A stretch of 64,000 nt of DNA from Pseudomonas sp. Choline-02u-1 (GCF_002836515.1 NZ_PJBC01000061.1:186001-250000); one strand, 5' to 3'. Counted from the first letter of the stretch, positions 1-9,258 are shown. Numbers and translations: made by a program. Notes: generated by a model from the sequence alone, not told the origin.

Positions 1-2
1 AC

Positions 3-71
3 GTCGCCGTGCTCAAGGGCACTGATGTCGACCAGCCTCGAAATCTGGCGAAATCCGTCACGGTGGAATAA
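3..71 (+). CDS. glmS: GlmS, C-terminal end only (glucosamine-6-phosphate synthase)
   Basis: The first bases read in frame 3 as a 22-residue tail (VAVLKGTDVDQPRNLAKSVT then VE) closed by TAA at 69-71. This is the highly conserved C-terminus of glucosamine-fructose-6-phosphate aminotransferase, which makes glucosamine-6-phosphate for cell-wall and LPS precursors. These last codons are the sequence that the TnsD protein of Tn7 recognises. The gene is cut only by the window edge; nothing suggests it is broken, and the transposon sits 25 bases beyond the stop codon, so the enzyme stays intact. The match is to remembered GlmS sequence, but the motif is unmistakable. Confidence 0.95.
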   Translation, partial: VAVLKGTDVDQPRNLAKSVTVE

Positions 72-91
72 GTTATCCACCGTAGATTGAC

Positions 92-96
92 GCTGG
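92..96. other. Target-site duplication, glmS side (attTn7)
   Basis: GCTGG directly abuts the transposon tip at 97 and recurs as GCTGG directly after the other tip at 47143-47147. Five bases is the duplication length made by Tn7-family transposases. Its centre lies 23 bp past the last base of the glmS stop, the distance at which Tn7 inserts. Confidence 0.9.
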
Positions 97-162
97 TGGT
101 TTTTAACAATAAAGATTGACACAAAACAATAAAGTTTGACACTGGCGAACATAGATTGACAC
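97..162. repeat. Right end (R) with three phased TnsB-binding-type repeats
   Basis: Three 17-bp repeats begin at 106, 126 and 146, a strict 20-bp period. They read ACAATAAAGATTGACAC, ACAATAAAGTTTGACAC and CGAACATAGATTGACAC. The first starts nine bases from the tip at 97. The ACAATAAAG core equals that in the TnsB sites of Tn7 itself. Tight packing is typical of the Tn7 R end. That TnsB binds here is inferred from position and similarity. Confidence 0.88.
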
Positions 163-170
163 AAGGCTCA

Positions 171-194
171 AACCCCCGTATCTACGGGGGTTTT
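171..194 (+). terminator. Rho-independent terminator just inside the R end
   Basis: AACCCCCGTA (171-180) pairs perfectly with TACGGGGGTT (183-192) around a 2-base loop, followed by a short T run. It lies between the last TnsB site and the tnsA promoter region. It would stop glmS read-through entering the transposase operon. The very short loop is unusual, so a role as a palindromic protein site cannot be excluded. Confidence 0.65.
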
Positions 195-353
195 CCTTTC
201 CAGGCTTTCCCTTTGGTCTGGAATCATCGCTTCAACTTTCAGCGGGTGTAGTCTAGAAAACGTTTTGTATACGGCCGCTTTGCCGGTCGTGTCCTTCTAC
301 GACTTTTTCTCGGCGCGAGGTGAAGCGGTCCGCATCGACTGAGGAGGCGTGGG

Positions 354-1208
354 TTGCGAGGTCGTAAGTTTGCATCACAGCAGGACATTGAACGGCACAT
401 TGCAAATGGATTTGGCGAAGGCGCCGGGGCAAGCTACGTGCCTTGGCTGCGGGTACAAGATGTCCCGTCGATAGGTCGTTCGCACAAGATTCAAGGCGTG
501 AAGATCGAGAGGATTCATCACCTCCTGTCAGATCTCGAGCGTTCGTACTTCCTTGTGTGTGAATTTTCTGAAGACGTCGTGGATATACGGGAGCAATACC
601 CTTTACTACCCACAGAGCGTGCGCAAGCGATAGCGTCGGCGATCGATGTACGCTATCCAAGATACCCTAGAACAACACTGCCTTATGTGATGACAACAGA
701 CTTCCTGTTAACTGTTAAGGACCCGAGCGGAAACTTCAAATCGGTAGCTAGGACGGTGAAGTATCGTTCCGATTTAATTGGCAATGGAAGTAAAAGAACG
801 CTTGAAAAACTTGAAATTGAAAAGCGTTTTTGGGAAAGCCAAGGTGTTGATTGGAAAATCGTAACAGACGAGTTTTTTACACGAGATTTGATTAAAAATC
901 TTGGACTAATCAGGAGGTACTCGAAGCTCTCTCGTGATTTAATGAAAGCGCCGTTGCATTCGAGTTTTATCGAGTGCCTTGTAAACAGCCGGGAATATTC
1001 GTGGACCTTGGCCACCTGTCTAAGAAAAATAGCATCACTTCTGTCCATTTCCTATATAGACGCTCAAGCAATTTTCTTTCATCTGGTTTGGAACAAGATA
1101 CTGAAAATCGATTTGGTTAACACTCCTCTCTACCTTACTGGTCTAGTTCCTGGCTTCGAAGTTTCACCGGGCCCTGTCCAAGTATCGTTGAAGGAGAAAT
1201 TATCATGA
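354..1208 (+). CDS. tnsA: TnsA-like transposon endonuclease
   Basis: 284 aa. TnsA is the restriction-endonuclease-like subunit of the Tn7 transposase. It cuts the 5' strand at each transposon end, so the element moves by cut-and-paste. Candidate catalytic residues are E62 (in SDLER), D116 (in TTDFLL) and K136 (in TVKYRSD), spaced much like E63-D114-K132 of Tn7 TnsA; the conserved DIREQYPLL follows the first. The start is TTG at 354, chosen because GAGGAGG lies 7 bases upstream and the only alternatives are far inside. It overlaps tnsB by 4 bp (ATGA), giving a tightly coupled tnsABCD operon. The coding sequence is AT-richer than the surrounding Pseudomonas genes, as expected for acquired DNA. 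Confidence 0.92.
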   Translation: MRGRKFASQQDIERHIANGFGEGAGASYVPWLRVQDVPSIGRSHKIQGVKIERIHHLLSDLERSYFLVCEFSEDVVDIREQYPLLPTERAQAIASAIDVRYPRYPRTTLPYVMTTDFLLTVKDPSGNFKSVARTVKYRSDLIGNGSKRTLEKLEIEKRFWESQGVDWKIVTDEFFTRDLIKNLGLIRRYSKLSRDLMKAPLHSSFIECLVNSREYSWTLATCLRKIASLLSISYIDAQAIFFHLVWNKILKIDLVNTPLYLTGLVPGFEVSPGPVQVSLKEKLS

Positions 1209-3373
1209 CTGTTCTCGTTAATGACGTTTTCGAGCCTGTAACCGATCTGTCGGTCATTGCTACGATAGCCAGGCTCCTTTACCAGGATGAAACGCATGAC
1301 TTAGCAGTTTTGATGGATCTAGCTGACCCACCCCGGCAGCCGTACGCGGTTGGTCTGGATGAGCTGCGTCGCTCGATAGCGTCTGGTCACACCAAACCAG
1401 CAGCCATCACCACGCCCGAGTTTATGCTTGTGCTTGAGGAACAGTTGGATGAGAGAGCCAAGCAAGGCCGGGACGAAAAGTGGGCCGTCATCGCCCCTCT
1501 ATTAGATCCTGAATACCCGGGACAAATATTTGTACGAGGTGAGTTAGGCCGGCTTGTTAGCAGACGGGCGTCAGAGCTCGGAATCCAGCGGAAAACGATC
1601 TATCGGCTTCTTTACCGATATTGGTTTTATGGTCAAGTTCGCAACTCATTGCTTAATAATTATACGGCGGTAGGTGTTGCCGATAGAAAATATGATCCGA
1701 GCAGGCCACCAGGGCGAAAGCCTAAATTTCAAGGCGTTCTTACTTCGCCTTCCAAGATGCTCAGTGCAGTTGATAAACGATGCATCCGTGTTGGATATGC
1801 TCTTTATGTAAGAGATAAGAAATCATCTATTTCGAGCGCATATGACGAAATGTTGAGACGATTCTACTCTGTTCGAGACATCTCTAAAAACAGTGAAGAA
1901 GAGCTTCGTTTGTTGCCTGGTTCAGAACTCCCCAGCTTGAGGCAGTTCCAATATTGGGGACAGATTTTTTTCGACGAGATTGAAACCGAGCGTGGCCGTA
2001 AAGGGTTGAGGAGGTGGTTAAAGGATTGCCGTCCGCTTTCAGGTACCGTTCGAGATTGGCTGCGTGGACCCTGTCATCAGTTCGAAATCGACGCAACGAT
2101 TGCCGATATTTATTTGGTCAACAGCTACTCTAGACGGATGCTCATTGGTCGGCCCGTTGTTTATATCGTAGTGGATAGTTTCTCCGGAATAATTGCTGGT
2201 CTCTATGTAGGATTGGAGGGCCCTAGTTGGAATGGGGCGAGACAAGCGCTGTTCAACGCGTTTACCTCCAAAGTCGAGTTCTGCGCTCAGAACGGCGTTG
2301 ACATCAATGCAGATGATTGGAATTGTCACCACCTGCCCCACCAGATTTACGCCGACCGGGGAGAGATGCTGTCACTCGCAGCAGAGGGGTTATCCTCAGG
2401 GTTGGGAATTGAGATGGGCACTGCCCCACCTTATCGGCCTGATTGGAAGCCTATGGTAGAAAGTCGGTTTGGCATTTTGAATGATTTGACGGGTATCAGG
2501 TGGCTACCTGGCGGGGTAGCTGCGCGGGACAAAGAGCGCGGCGAGCGAGATTACCGGCTCGATGCCACGCTGAACCTCAAAGAGTTCACCCAAATCCTCA
2601 TCAATTGCGTGCTCCACTATAACCGTCACCATCGACAGCCTGACCGACTGACTCAAGCGATGATGAATGACGGCGTAGAACCTACGCCTAACGGTATATG
2701 GAATTGGGCCTGCGACAACGACCTGATCGAATCCAACAAACGTCCCGACGAGCTGGTTTATCTCCACCTTTTACCGCGTGAGCGCGCGACCGTTCAAAAG
2801 GGCGGAGTGATGTTTCGCGGCATGCACTACGTGTGTGATATGGCCATAGAGAAAGATTGGTTTGCCAAGGCTCGCAAAGGGGGCGTTTGGTCAATAGAGT
2901 GTTGGTTCGATCCGAACTCTGCGGCACACATTTGGATTCAAGGAGAGGCCAAGCAGTTTATCCGTTGTGATCTTCGACGATCGGATGCCGGTTACGCGAA
3001 TTATCGCTCGGACGAGATTTTTGATCTGCTCGAAGCCTATCGCCAAAAACCGCCTACTCGCCGTCGAGCTGAGCTGGAAAGCCGTGTGCAGCTTAGCGAT
3101 CAGGTCCACCAGATCATCAGTCACGCGCTCGCAGAACGAAAACAGGAACCTGCTCCGCCTACTAAGGCAGAGGCCACTGGAAACATCCGCGAGAACCGCG
3201 CAGAAGAACGTCTCCGCGAGCGTGAAAATGCGGTTGTTCCTGAAGGCGTCAGGGTGGAGCCAGCTTCACTTCAATCTGAAACGACACAGAAAGCGCATGA
3301 TTCATATGCCGGTGAGCGCACCGCTCAGGTTATCGATTTGCTCAAAAGAATTCGGCCAGGACAGGCAAAATGA
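1205..3373 (+). CDS. tnsB: TnsB-like DDE transposase
   Basis: 722 aa. TnsB binds the end repeats and makes the 3'-strand cuts and joins, using an RNase H-fold DDE integrase core. The likely triad is D296 (FEIDATIAD), D384 (QIYADRGEM) and E419 (KPMVESRFG), the layout of the rve/Mu-type family. The N-terminal 200 residues carry the helix-turn-helix DNA-binding part (for example IQRKTIYRLLYRYW around 128-140). The C-terminal tail after about 640 is charged and disordered-looking, the region that contacts TnsC in Tn7. The start overlaps the tnsA stop (ATGA) and its own stop overlaps tnsC. Length matches Tn7 TnsB (about 700 aa). Confidence 0.95.
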   Translation: MTVLVNDVFEPVTDLSVIATIARLLYQDETHDLAVLMDLADPPRQPYAVGLDELRRSIASGHTKPAAITTPEFMLVLEEQLDERAKQGRDEKWAVIAPLLDPEYPGQIFVRGELGRLVSRRASELGIQRKTIYRLLYRYWFYGQVRNSLLNNYTAVGVADRKYDPSRPPGRKPKFQGVLTSPSKMLSAVDKRCIRVGYALYVRDKKSSISSAYDEMLRRFYSVRDISKNSEEELRLLPGSELPSLRQFQYWGQIFFDEIETERGRKGLRRWLKDCRPLSGTVRDWLRGPCHQFEIDATIADIYLVNSYSRRMLIGRPVVYIVVDSFSGIIAGLYVGLEGPSWNGARQALFNAFTSKVEFCAQNGVDINADDWNCHHLPHQIYADRGEMLSLAAEGLSSGLGIEMGTAPPYRPDWKPMVESRFGILNDLTGIRWLPGGVAARDKERGERDYRLDATLNLKEFTQILINCVLHYNRHHRQPDRLTQAMMNDGVEPTPNGIWNWACDNDLIESNKRPDELVYLHLLPRERATVQKGGVMFRGMHYVCDMAIEKDWFAKARKGGVWSIECWFDPNSAAHIWIQGEAKQFIRCDLRRSDAGYANYRSDEIFDLLEAYRQKPPTRRRAELESRVQLSDQVHQIISHALAERKQEPAPPTKAEATGNIRENRAEERLRERENAVVPEGVRVEPASLQSETTQKAHDSYAGERTAQVIDLLKRIRPGQAK

Positions 3374-4830
3374 AAGGTGCACAGACGTTTGCCAATTACG
3401 TCAGACAGGACATTAGTGAGTATGCGGGTAACCCGCTTATCGAAGCTTTGCCTCCGATATTGTCGGAGGCGGCGGCTGTTGAACTGATTTCGAACTTTCC
3501 TCAGCCGGTGGATCCGAAAGAGCTGACGCTCGAAGGAGCCACTCGAATTCACTGTATCGACAGGCTGAGAACCGTCGTACAGCCGTTCTTGCTACATCTG
3601 GAACTGGAGGCCCTGTTCTCACTGCTCATCCGTCGAGGGTATGTCGGGCGTAACCCGATGTCGCCCGCTACCGTCCGGCATTTGCATTCTTTATCGGGAG
3701 CTCAGCGTTACCACGATGCGTTCAAGTCCACTGCAGAAACGTTTACGGTCGTCGGCCTGAGCGGCATTGGCAAGTCAACGGCACTCCACGCCATCTTGAG
3801 CCTTTATCCACAGACAATCCGTCATGAGCGCTATGAGGGAAAGCAGTTTGTTCATACCCAAATCACATGGCTGAAGCTTGACTGCCCTCGGGATGGATCG
3901 CTGGCTGGATTTTGCCAGCAGTTTTTTTATGCGGTTGGAGACGCTCTAGGAGACAAGGACTACCACAAGCGCTACCGGCATCGAAACATCAATGATGCGC
4001 TGCAACAGATGGAGCAGGTGGCCAGCACGTTTTTCATCGGCGCCTTGTTGATCGACGAGCTGCAAAACCTCCACCTGGCGAAAACCGGTGGTAAGGAGAG
4101 CATGCTGAATTTTTTCCTGCACTTGGTAAACAACATCGGTATCCCGGTGGTTTTCAGTGGCACGAACTCGACGATTAGCCTGTTCTCAGAAGCCATGCGG
4201 ACTGCCCGCCGAGTTTGTGGTGCTGGTACGCTCGAATTCAAACGATTCGAAAAGGATGATGAGGAGTGGCGGTTGTTGGTCGAAAATCTCTGGAGCTATC
4301 AGTGGTGCAAACAGACGGCTGAGCTGACCGACGAGATTTTTGACACGCTGTATGAGCACACTCAAGGCGTCACGGATTTCCTGGTCAAGCTGCTGGTATT
4401 GAGTCAGCGTTATGCGGTCCAGAGTGGCTCGGAGTGTTTGACTGCCGAGATCCTGGTGAAGGTAAGCAACTCAAAAATGCAGATTCTAAAGCCAGCCCTT
4501 TCAGCTCTGCGTAGCCGTGATCCGAAGCGGATGCGACAGTTTGACGATTTGCTGCCGATTGAGGATCAGCTGAGCGAAATGATGGTTTTCGATGGATTGG
4601 CACGAGAGGATCGCCTCACCTTGCTTCGAAGCGTTGTATCCCGTGAGAAGCCGGTAGACCCATCTCCGACCATTTTTGCGAAAGATCACCCATCGCCGAT
4701 TGCTACTGCTGTGGAAAACTCAGAGGCTAAAGCGCTTAGCGAACATGACGCTCCCCTCGACGCTCTGCGCGCTGCGGGCTGGCTCAACGAGGACCTGTTT
4801 GAGTTCTCACCGATGTATCACAAAGCGTGA
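3370..4830 (+). CDS. tnsC: TnsC-like AAA+ regulator of transposition
   Basis: 486 aa. TnsC is the ATP-dependent adaptor that polymerises at the target chosen by TnsD/TniQ and activates TnsAB, and it mediates target immunity. The Walker A motif GLSGIGKST is at 129-137 and Walker B ALLIDE at 225-230, followed by sensor-type residues (VFSGTNSTI near 260). The N-terminal 110 residues and the C-terminal 100 residues have no motif I recognise; in the family these ends contact TnsD and TnsAB. The ATG overlaps the tnsB stop by 4 bp and the gene ends in a GTGA junction with tnsD. Confidence 0.94.
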   Translation: MKGAQTFANYVRQDISEYAGNPLIEALPPILSEAAAVELISNFPQPVDPKELTLEGATRIHCIDRLRTVVQPFLLHLELEALFSLLIRRGYVGRNPMSPATVRHLHSLSGAQRYHDAFKSTAETFTVVGLSGIGKSTALHAILSLYPQTIRHERYEGKQFVHTQITWLKLDCPRDGSLAGFCQQFFYAVGDALGDKDYHKRYRHRNINDALQQMEQVASTFFIGALLIDELQNLHLAKTGGKESMLNFFLHLVNNIGIPVVFSGTNSTISLFSEAMRTARRVCGAGTLEFKRFEKDDEEWRLLVENLWSYQWCKQTAELTDEIFDTLYEHTQGVTDFLVKLLVLSQRYAVQSGSECLTAEILVKVSNSKMQILKPALSALRSRDPKRMRQFDDLLPIEDQLSEMMVFDGLAREDRLTLLRSVVSREKPVDPSPTIFAKDHPSPIATAVENSEAKALSEHDAPLDALRAAGWLNEDLFEFSPMYHKA

Positions 4831-4847
4831 GTCGGAGGGGGGGTGAA

Positions 4848-6515
4848 GTGCAACTTAAACTCCATTTCTTCCCCGCCGCGTTTCCCGACGAGACGCTGCA
4901 CAGCGTGATTTCTCGTTATGCCCGTCTTTGCGGTGTTCGTAATTGCCAAGCAGCATTTGCCGGACTGAAATCGGCGGCAGCTTTTTCGCAAAATGTGGCA
5001 TTCCCGAGTCATTTAGGGGATTTTGTCGATGCGCTACCCAGCGGTACTGAGCTATCGGTAGCCGAGGTCCTCATGCGCCACACATTATTACCCTACTATG
5101 CGCCGTTTTTGAGGATGAGCCAGGTCGAACACGCTCGGACGCTGATGACCGCTGATGGGAAAGGCTTGATGTTGAAGCTGGGCGTCAACGCGAGCCGTAT
5201 TGGATTCGCCTCCCGAGTGCGGTTATGCCCAGAATGTATCGCACAAGATCAGGCTCAACGGGGAGTCGCTTACTGGCACAGGGTCCACATGCTTCCAGGC
5301 GTGCTGGTATGTCCGCATCACGGTACGTCACTCAGGATCCTTGATCCTCGCTGGTCCAGCCGCAGCTCTCGACAACTCAATCTGCCCAATGATGAGAATG
5401 TGCAAGCACACACAGTACTTCTCGACACCCCGTTGCGGTGCATGCCACCGCTTCACGAAATAGCGTTGCGCTCACTTCAGGTCCTCGAGTCTGACGTCAC
5501 TGCTTTGTCGGCGGAGGCGGTGCGCTTCACGCTTTTACACAGGGCAACGCAGCTCAACCTTGCTTCTGATAACCATCGCTTGCACCTGCACATGCTGGCG
5601 CAGCACATGGCCGATTTTTTTGCTGCACTCCCGCGAGAATGGGAGTTTTCTATACTCGGAGATGTTCGTGCAGGTACACCCGCCTCATGGGTCACGAAGC
5701 TGCTTCGTACGCCTATAACCTCTCACCATCCGCTCAAATACATTTTATTGGCCGGTGCTCTGGGCGTTGAAATGGTGAGCTTGCTTCATGGTCAATGCCC
5801 AGTGAAAGAGGCGGTGGCATGTGATCCGAAAGCTCACATTCGGCTTCACGCGCGCCTTTCTCCGGTGATGCCTGGTGAAGGCCTGGACTGTTCGTCAGCC
5901 GCTGTGTGGCAACATGCTCTTGAAGGAGCTGATGCCAAAAAGATCGCTGCCGTTCTAGGCGTTTCATCAGCGTATGTCTATCGTCACATCAGAAATGTAC
6001 CCGGCGGGCAAGATGCTTGGAGGGAGGCACGATTTCACACTGAGCTATGCGCAAGACGCGCGGCTTTCGAGGCTGATTATCGATTTTACAAAGCACATGC
6101 ATGCAGGGGGTATGCGTGGCTGTATCGCCACGATAAGCAGTGGCTTTCGGAGTCAACTGCAAACCCAAGCCCCCATCGTACGCCTCGTCTAAATAGCACC
6201 GAAATGTTCGCTGCCCTCGATGCGAGACTGGCCGGCGAAGTCCGTCAGTGTGCCGACGCGCTTTATGCTCTTGCGGGTAAGCCTGTCCGCATTTCGCGTA
6301 CCAGGATAGGTCGGGAGCTTCATGTTCTTTCTCGCTTCGAAAAGCAGCTTTGCAAGCTTCCTCTGTGTGCCGCAATGCTCGAAAAAGTATGTGAACCAAT
6401 CGAAGGCTTTCACGATAGGCGTCTGCGATGGGCTAGACGCCAATTGCTCTCAGAGGGCAAGGCTGTATCACGTTCTTCGCTCTACAGGGTCGCGAGCATT
6501 CGACCCATGCTGTAA
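4848..6515 (+). CDS. tnsD: TnsD-like target selector for the glmS attachment site (TniQ family)
   Basis: About 555 aa. TnsD binds the 3' end of glmS and recruits TnsC. The N-terminal TniQ domain has the zinc-binding pattern RLCPECIAQDQ ... YWHRVHMLPGVLVCPHHG (about 125-160). Unlike the second TniQ protein here, it shares long blocks with Tn7 TnsD: PSHLG, the HTLLPYYAPF segment, LGVNASR, and YAWLYRHDKQWL near the C-terminus. This identifies it as the attTn7-specific protein, and the element does sit at glmS. I prefer GTG at 4848, 4-5 bases after a GGAGGGGGGG tract, giving the family-typical start LKLHFFPAAFPDETL; a GTG at 4827 overlapping the tnsC stop would add seven residues. Confidence 0.92.
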   Translation: MQLKLHFFPAAFPDETLHSVISRYARLCGVRNCQAAFAGLKSAAAFSQNVAFPSHLGDFVDALPSGTELSVAEVLMRHTLLPYYAPFLRMSQVEHARTLMTADGKGLMLKLGVNASRIGFASRVRLCPECIAQDQAQRGVAYWHRVHMLPGVLVCPHHGTSLRILDPRWSSRSSRQLNLPNDENVQAHTVLLDTPLRCMPPLHEIALRSLQVLESDVTALSAEAVRFTLLHRATQLNLASDNHRLHLHMLAQHMADFFAALPREWEFSILGDVRAGTPASWVTKLLRTPITSHHPLKYILLAGALGVEMVSLLHGQCPVKEAVACDPKAHIRLHARLSPVMPGEGLDCSSAAVWQHALEGADAKKIAAVLGVSSAYVYRHIRNVPGGQDAWREARFHTELCARRAAFEADYRFYKAHACRGYAWLYRHDKQWLSESTANPSPHRTPRLNSTEMFAALDARLAGEVRQCADALYALAGKPVRISRTRIGRELHVLSRFEKQLCKLPLCAAMLEKVCEPIEGFHDRRLRWARRQLLSEGKAVSRSSLYRVASIRPML

Positions 6516-6890
6516 TCCAGCTGGGCATTCCCCCTCCATCTAAAAAGTTCTAAATCAATTCACCATAAACCCATTATTTTTCTGTTAATGAAAAAATTCC
6601 CCTCCAGAATAGGTCCGGCATACGCTGGATCATCACGATCAGCATGTAAACGTACTAACCCGCGATCAACTGAAATAGTTTTGCAACCGGCATGGGCTGA
6701 CCTACGCGGGTTTATCGATACGTGTTTTGTATTCGAGGAATACGGGCGCGGCAGGATTTAGATGAATTCACTACGATTCAAAGTTGAGCGGCTTGTCATT
6801 TCAAATCCAGACCGGATGCAGAATTTTAGGGGTTGCATATATACTGCCCCCGGATGCACATTCTCTTCGAGCCCTACCTTTAATCGGTAA
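6516..6890. other. Intergenic stretch between tnsD and the second tniQ
   Basis: There is no convincing ORF in 375 bp. It contains AACCCGCG near 6658 and its complement CGCGGGTT near 6712, about 45 bases apart, which could form the base of a stem. The second tniQ therefore probably has its own promoter (a TTGCAT...TATACT-like pair around 6834-6846) instead of being co-translated with tnsABCD. Confidence 0.4.
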
Positions 6891-8525
6891 ATGATGTCTG
6901 ATCTATTATTTTTCCCCGTTTCGATGCCGGATGAAATGCTTTACTCTCGTGTCACCCGATATCACTATCTGTCAGGTAACAGAACCGCGACGGAAACCTA
7001 TCGCGATTTGTTCGCATCGAAACCCTTTTGCATCGGTGGCATCGTACCCAAGCAGATCGAGAGGCTCGCGCACAGGCTGCCGGGGCAATCGGAGAGCAAT
7101 CTCGCAGAGTTGATCAGAAGCAATACTACTTTTCCTGCTTACCGACCGTTTCTTGGGGTTAAGCAGGGGCCAGAGAACGACGTAGGGCCACTGGGTTATG
7201 ACGGGGTGGTACGGGTGCCCCGCAGAGAAGAGTCCACCCATGGCAAGGCTAAGCTTTGTCCTACCTGCGTTCAGGAAGATTTGATTGAGCGGGGTTCTGC
7301 CTACTGGCATCGATCTCACCAGATACCCGGTGTTGCCGTCTGTTGGCGTCATGGCGACGCATTGATCCATGCCTGCCCCGAGTGCTCTCGCCCGTTCTAC
7401 CGTAAATTGAAGCTGCTTCCCAATCTGACTGAGCCATGCGCATGCGGCTGGAGCCCGTTAAACAGCGCAGCAATACACAAGGGGTCAAAGATGGAACAGA
7501 AAGTCGCTCTGTTCGCACACGATATCCTGCAACGCAATATCCCTCCGATAGGCAGTACGGTATTAAGTTCGTGCTACGTCCGCCAATGCAAGAAACGCGG
7601 ATTCATTTTCGGAAAAAATGCGGGTATCGCAAAACTATTCGACAGCATCCAAAGCGCTTACGGCGATGAGCTTTTGGCGCAGATTGATCCAGCCTACAAC
7701 ACCGGAAAGCATGAGCAATGGATCCGGCTCAAATCAGATAAAGGTCAGCTAAATATGCCGCTCGCGCGGCATTTGATCATTGCTCTTCATTTGTTTTCCA
7801 GTGCAGATGGCTTTGAAGAGGCTCTGAAGAATGAGTCTATTCTGCTGAGTGCCGCTGTTTCTCCGCGAGCGCCCAAAGTCGAAGAATCGCGTCTTAGTCA
7901 AAAAACTAGATATCGCCAAAAAATCGAGTTGCTTTTAGCGCTACGTACCGATGCCAATATCGAGTACCTCTGGAAGAAGGCGTACAAACCTACGCAATGG
8001 ATTCTAGAAAATGATAACGCATGGTTAATGGCAAAACTCCATGCCCCTAAAAAAGCTACAGTTAAGGTCGAAAAGTCCGTCGACTCAAGAGACGACGCCT
8101 ATGCAGCCCTTATCGAAGCGGGCGTAGATGAGCTGTATAAAGTTACGAAAGATCCGAAGAGAGTGAACATTCGGAATTTACAATCGCTGCTCCCAGGTTC
8201 GTTACCTCATGAGCTGGATCTACGCAAGCAGAGGTTCCCTCTTACTTATCAACAGATCAAGATTCATCAGGAGTCAGTATGGCATTTCCGTCTAAGAACT
8301 TTAGTGTGGACTGTCTCTGAACTCATCAGGATGAAGCTCCCCGTGAATTACTCGACGGTAAGATTGACCTCAGCGGTATCAAGCAAGGTTTTCCTGGCTT
8401 TTTGCAGTTTCTTCGAGTGGGATCTGGAAAGCCTGGCAAGAACCGGGGTCGACGCGGAGGTCCTGCTCAGGTCTACCGGCGTATCGAGGAATTGGGAGGG
8501 ACCACCGGTTCAAATAAGCTTTTGA
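6891..8525 (+). CDS. Second TniQ-family protein (putative alternative target selector)
   Basis: 544 aa. It opens like a TniQ protein (LLFFPVSMPDEMLYSRVTRYH). It has two zinc-binding clusters: LCPTCVQED ... YWHRSHQIPGVAVCWRHG (about 123-160) and a second, ACPECSRPF ... PCACGW (about 162-184). The rest is charged and unlike Tn7 TnsD; the TnsD blocks seen in the preceding gene are absent. In Tn7 this position holds tnsE, which sends the element to conjugating plasmids. No tnsE is present here, so this protein is a candidate for the second targeting pathway (another chromosomal att site, or mobile DNA). ATG at 6891 or 6894; the ribosome site is weak. Function beyond family membership is inference. 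Confidence 0.82.
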   Translation: MMSDLLFFPVSMPDEMLYSRVTRYHYLSGNRTATETYRDLFASKPFCIGGIVPKQIERLAHRLPGQSESNLAELIRSNTTFPAYRPFLGVKQGPENDVGPLGYDGVVRVPRREESTHGKAKLCPTCVQEDLIERGSAYWHRSHQIPGVAVCWRHGDALIHACPECSRPFYRKLKLLPNLTEPCACGWSPLNSAAIHKGSKMEQKVALFAHDILQRNIPPIGSTVLSSCYVRQCKKRGFIFGKNAGIAKLFDSIQSAYGDELLAQIDPAYNTGKHEQWIRLKSDKGQLNMPLARHLIIALHLFSSADGFEEALKNESILLSAAVSPRAPKVEESRLSQKTRYRQKIELLLALRTDANIEYLWKKAYKPTQWILENDNAWLMAKLHAPKKATVKVEKSVDSRDDAYAALIEAGVDELYKVTKDPKRVNIRNLQSLLPGSLPHELDLRKQRFPLTYQQIKIHQESVWHFRLRTLVWTVSELIRMKLPVNYSTVRLTSAVSSKVFLAFCSFFEWDLESLARTGVDAEVLLRSTGVSRNWEGPPVQISF

Positions 8526-8703
8526 GGGCATCTTTGTTCCGTCACCGTCTGCCAACCTTGGGTGTTAACAAAAATCCTATCTGGCTTGAAAGCGTAAATG
8601 CGGGGTAGCGTCCACCTTTCACATTAGTAACCTTCGCGGCAGCTTTCTGAAAGCTTTCACTTGTTACTCTTTAACTCAGTAAATTGAGCTTTAGGAGAAA
8701 ATC

Positions 8704-9045
8704 ATGAAAGCAATGACAGCAGTGAAAGCGTTTTGCGCCGCTTCGATTTTGACCTTATCTTCATTAGCCATGGCTGAAGGAGGCGGTGACCGCGTGTATG
8801 GTCGAATGATGCAAGAGAACCAACAAGCAATGGAGCAATATGCCTCAAGGAACGGCAAGACTCCTCCTGAAGTTGTTCATTATGAATATGGTATGAACCT
8901 CGATATCCAGAAGGTCGTCAGTGTCACGCAAGCCAATAAAACCTGTGGGGTTGCTCCTTCACGCATGACCTATGAAGACTCTACGGGCAAGCTTAACACC
9001 GTGGAATATAAGGTCATGGCCGACAACTGCCCCCATGGAAGCTAG
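8704..9045 (+). CDS. Small periplasmic protein: PtrA-like N-terminus plus DUF2790
   Basis: 113 aa with a clear signal peptide (cleavage after SLAMA, residue about 27). The mature protein starts EGGGDRVYGRM, the same opening as the two PtrA-like peptides elsewhere in this island. It then carries a DUF2790-type domain (VHYEYGMNLDI ... NKTCGVAPSRM ... VMADNC) with two cysteines that may form a disulfide. DUF2790 proteins are small secreted proteins of Pseudomonas, often induced by copper or envelope stress; their biochemical role is not known to me. AGGAG sits 6-7 bases before ATG. It is the first cargo gene after the transposition module and is transcribed alone. Confidence 0.8.
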   Translation: MKAMTAVKAFCAASILTLSSLAMAEGGGDRVYGRMMQENQQAMEQYASRNGKTPPEVVHYEYGMNLDIQKVVSVTQANKTCGVAPSRMTYEDSTGKLNTVEYKVMADNCPHGS

Positions 9046-9258
9046 ACAATGAAAATTATTTAAGAACTGCATAATTTTCCTTTGTCCGAAACTAGCTTAC
9101 TGCTCGCTGACGTAGAAGTAATTTTCAGGAAAGCCTGAAGTTATCCATTTTATGAAATCATTCCGTCAGTCGAAGGGTTTCTAACGTGCAGTAAACAATT
9201 GCTCGACCACCTGATACATCCCGCCTCCTTGTTTTTCCTTTGGTTTGGGAGGTGGTTT

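Noticed and set aside
81..91. TAGATTGACG outside the R tip, resembling a fourth TnsB site
   Set aside because: It lies in the chromosomal flank, before the duplication, and does not fit the 20-bp phase of the other sites. The exact GCTGG duplication places the tip at 97. It may be chance or a trace of an older insertion.
6658..6719. AACCCGCG...CGCGGGTT pair as a possible guide or small RNA
   Set aside because: Arms of eight bases around about 46 bases are weak, there are no CRISPR-like repeats, and no Cas gene is in the window.
8600..8680. Possible CopR box before the DUF2790 gene (TTCACATTAGTAAC)
   Set aside because: Only about half of the consensus positions match, unlike the five listed boxes.
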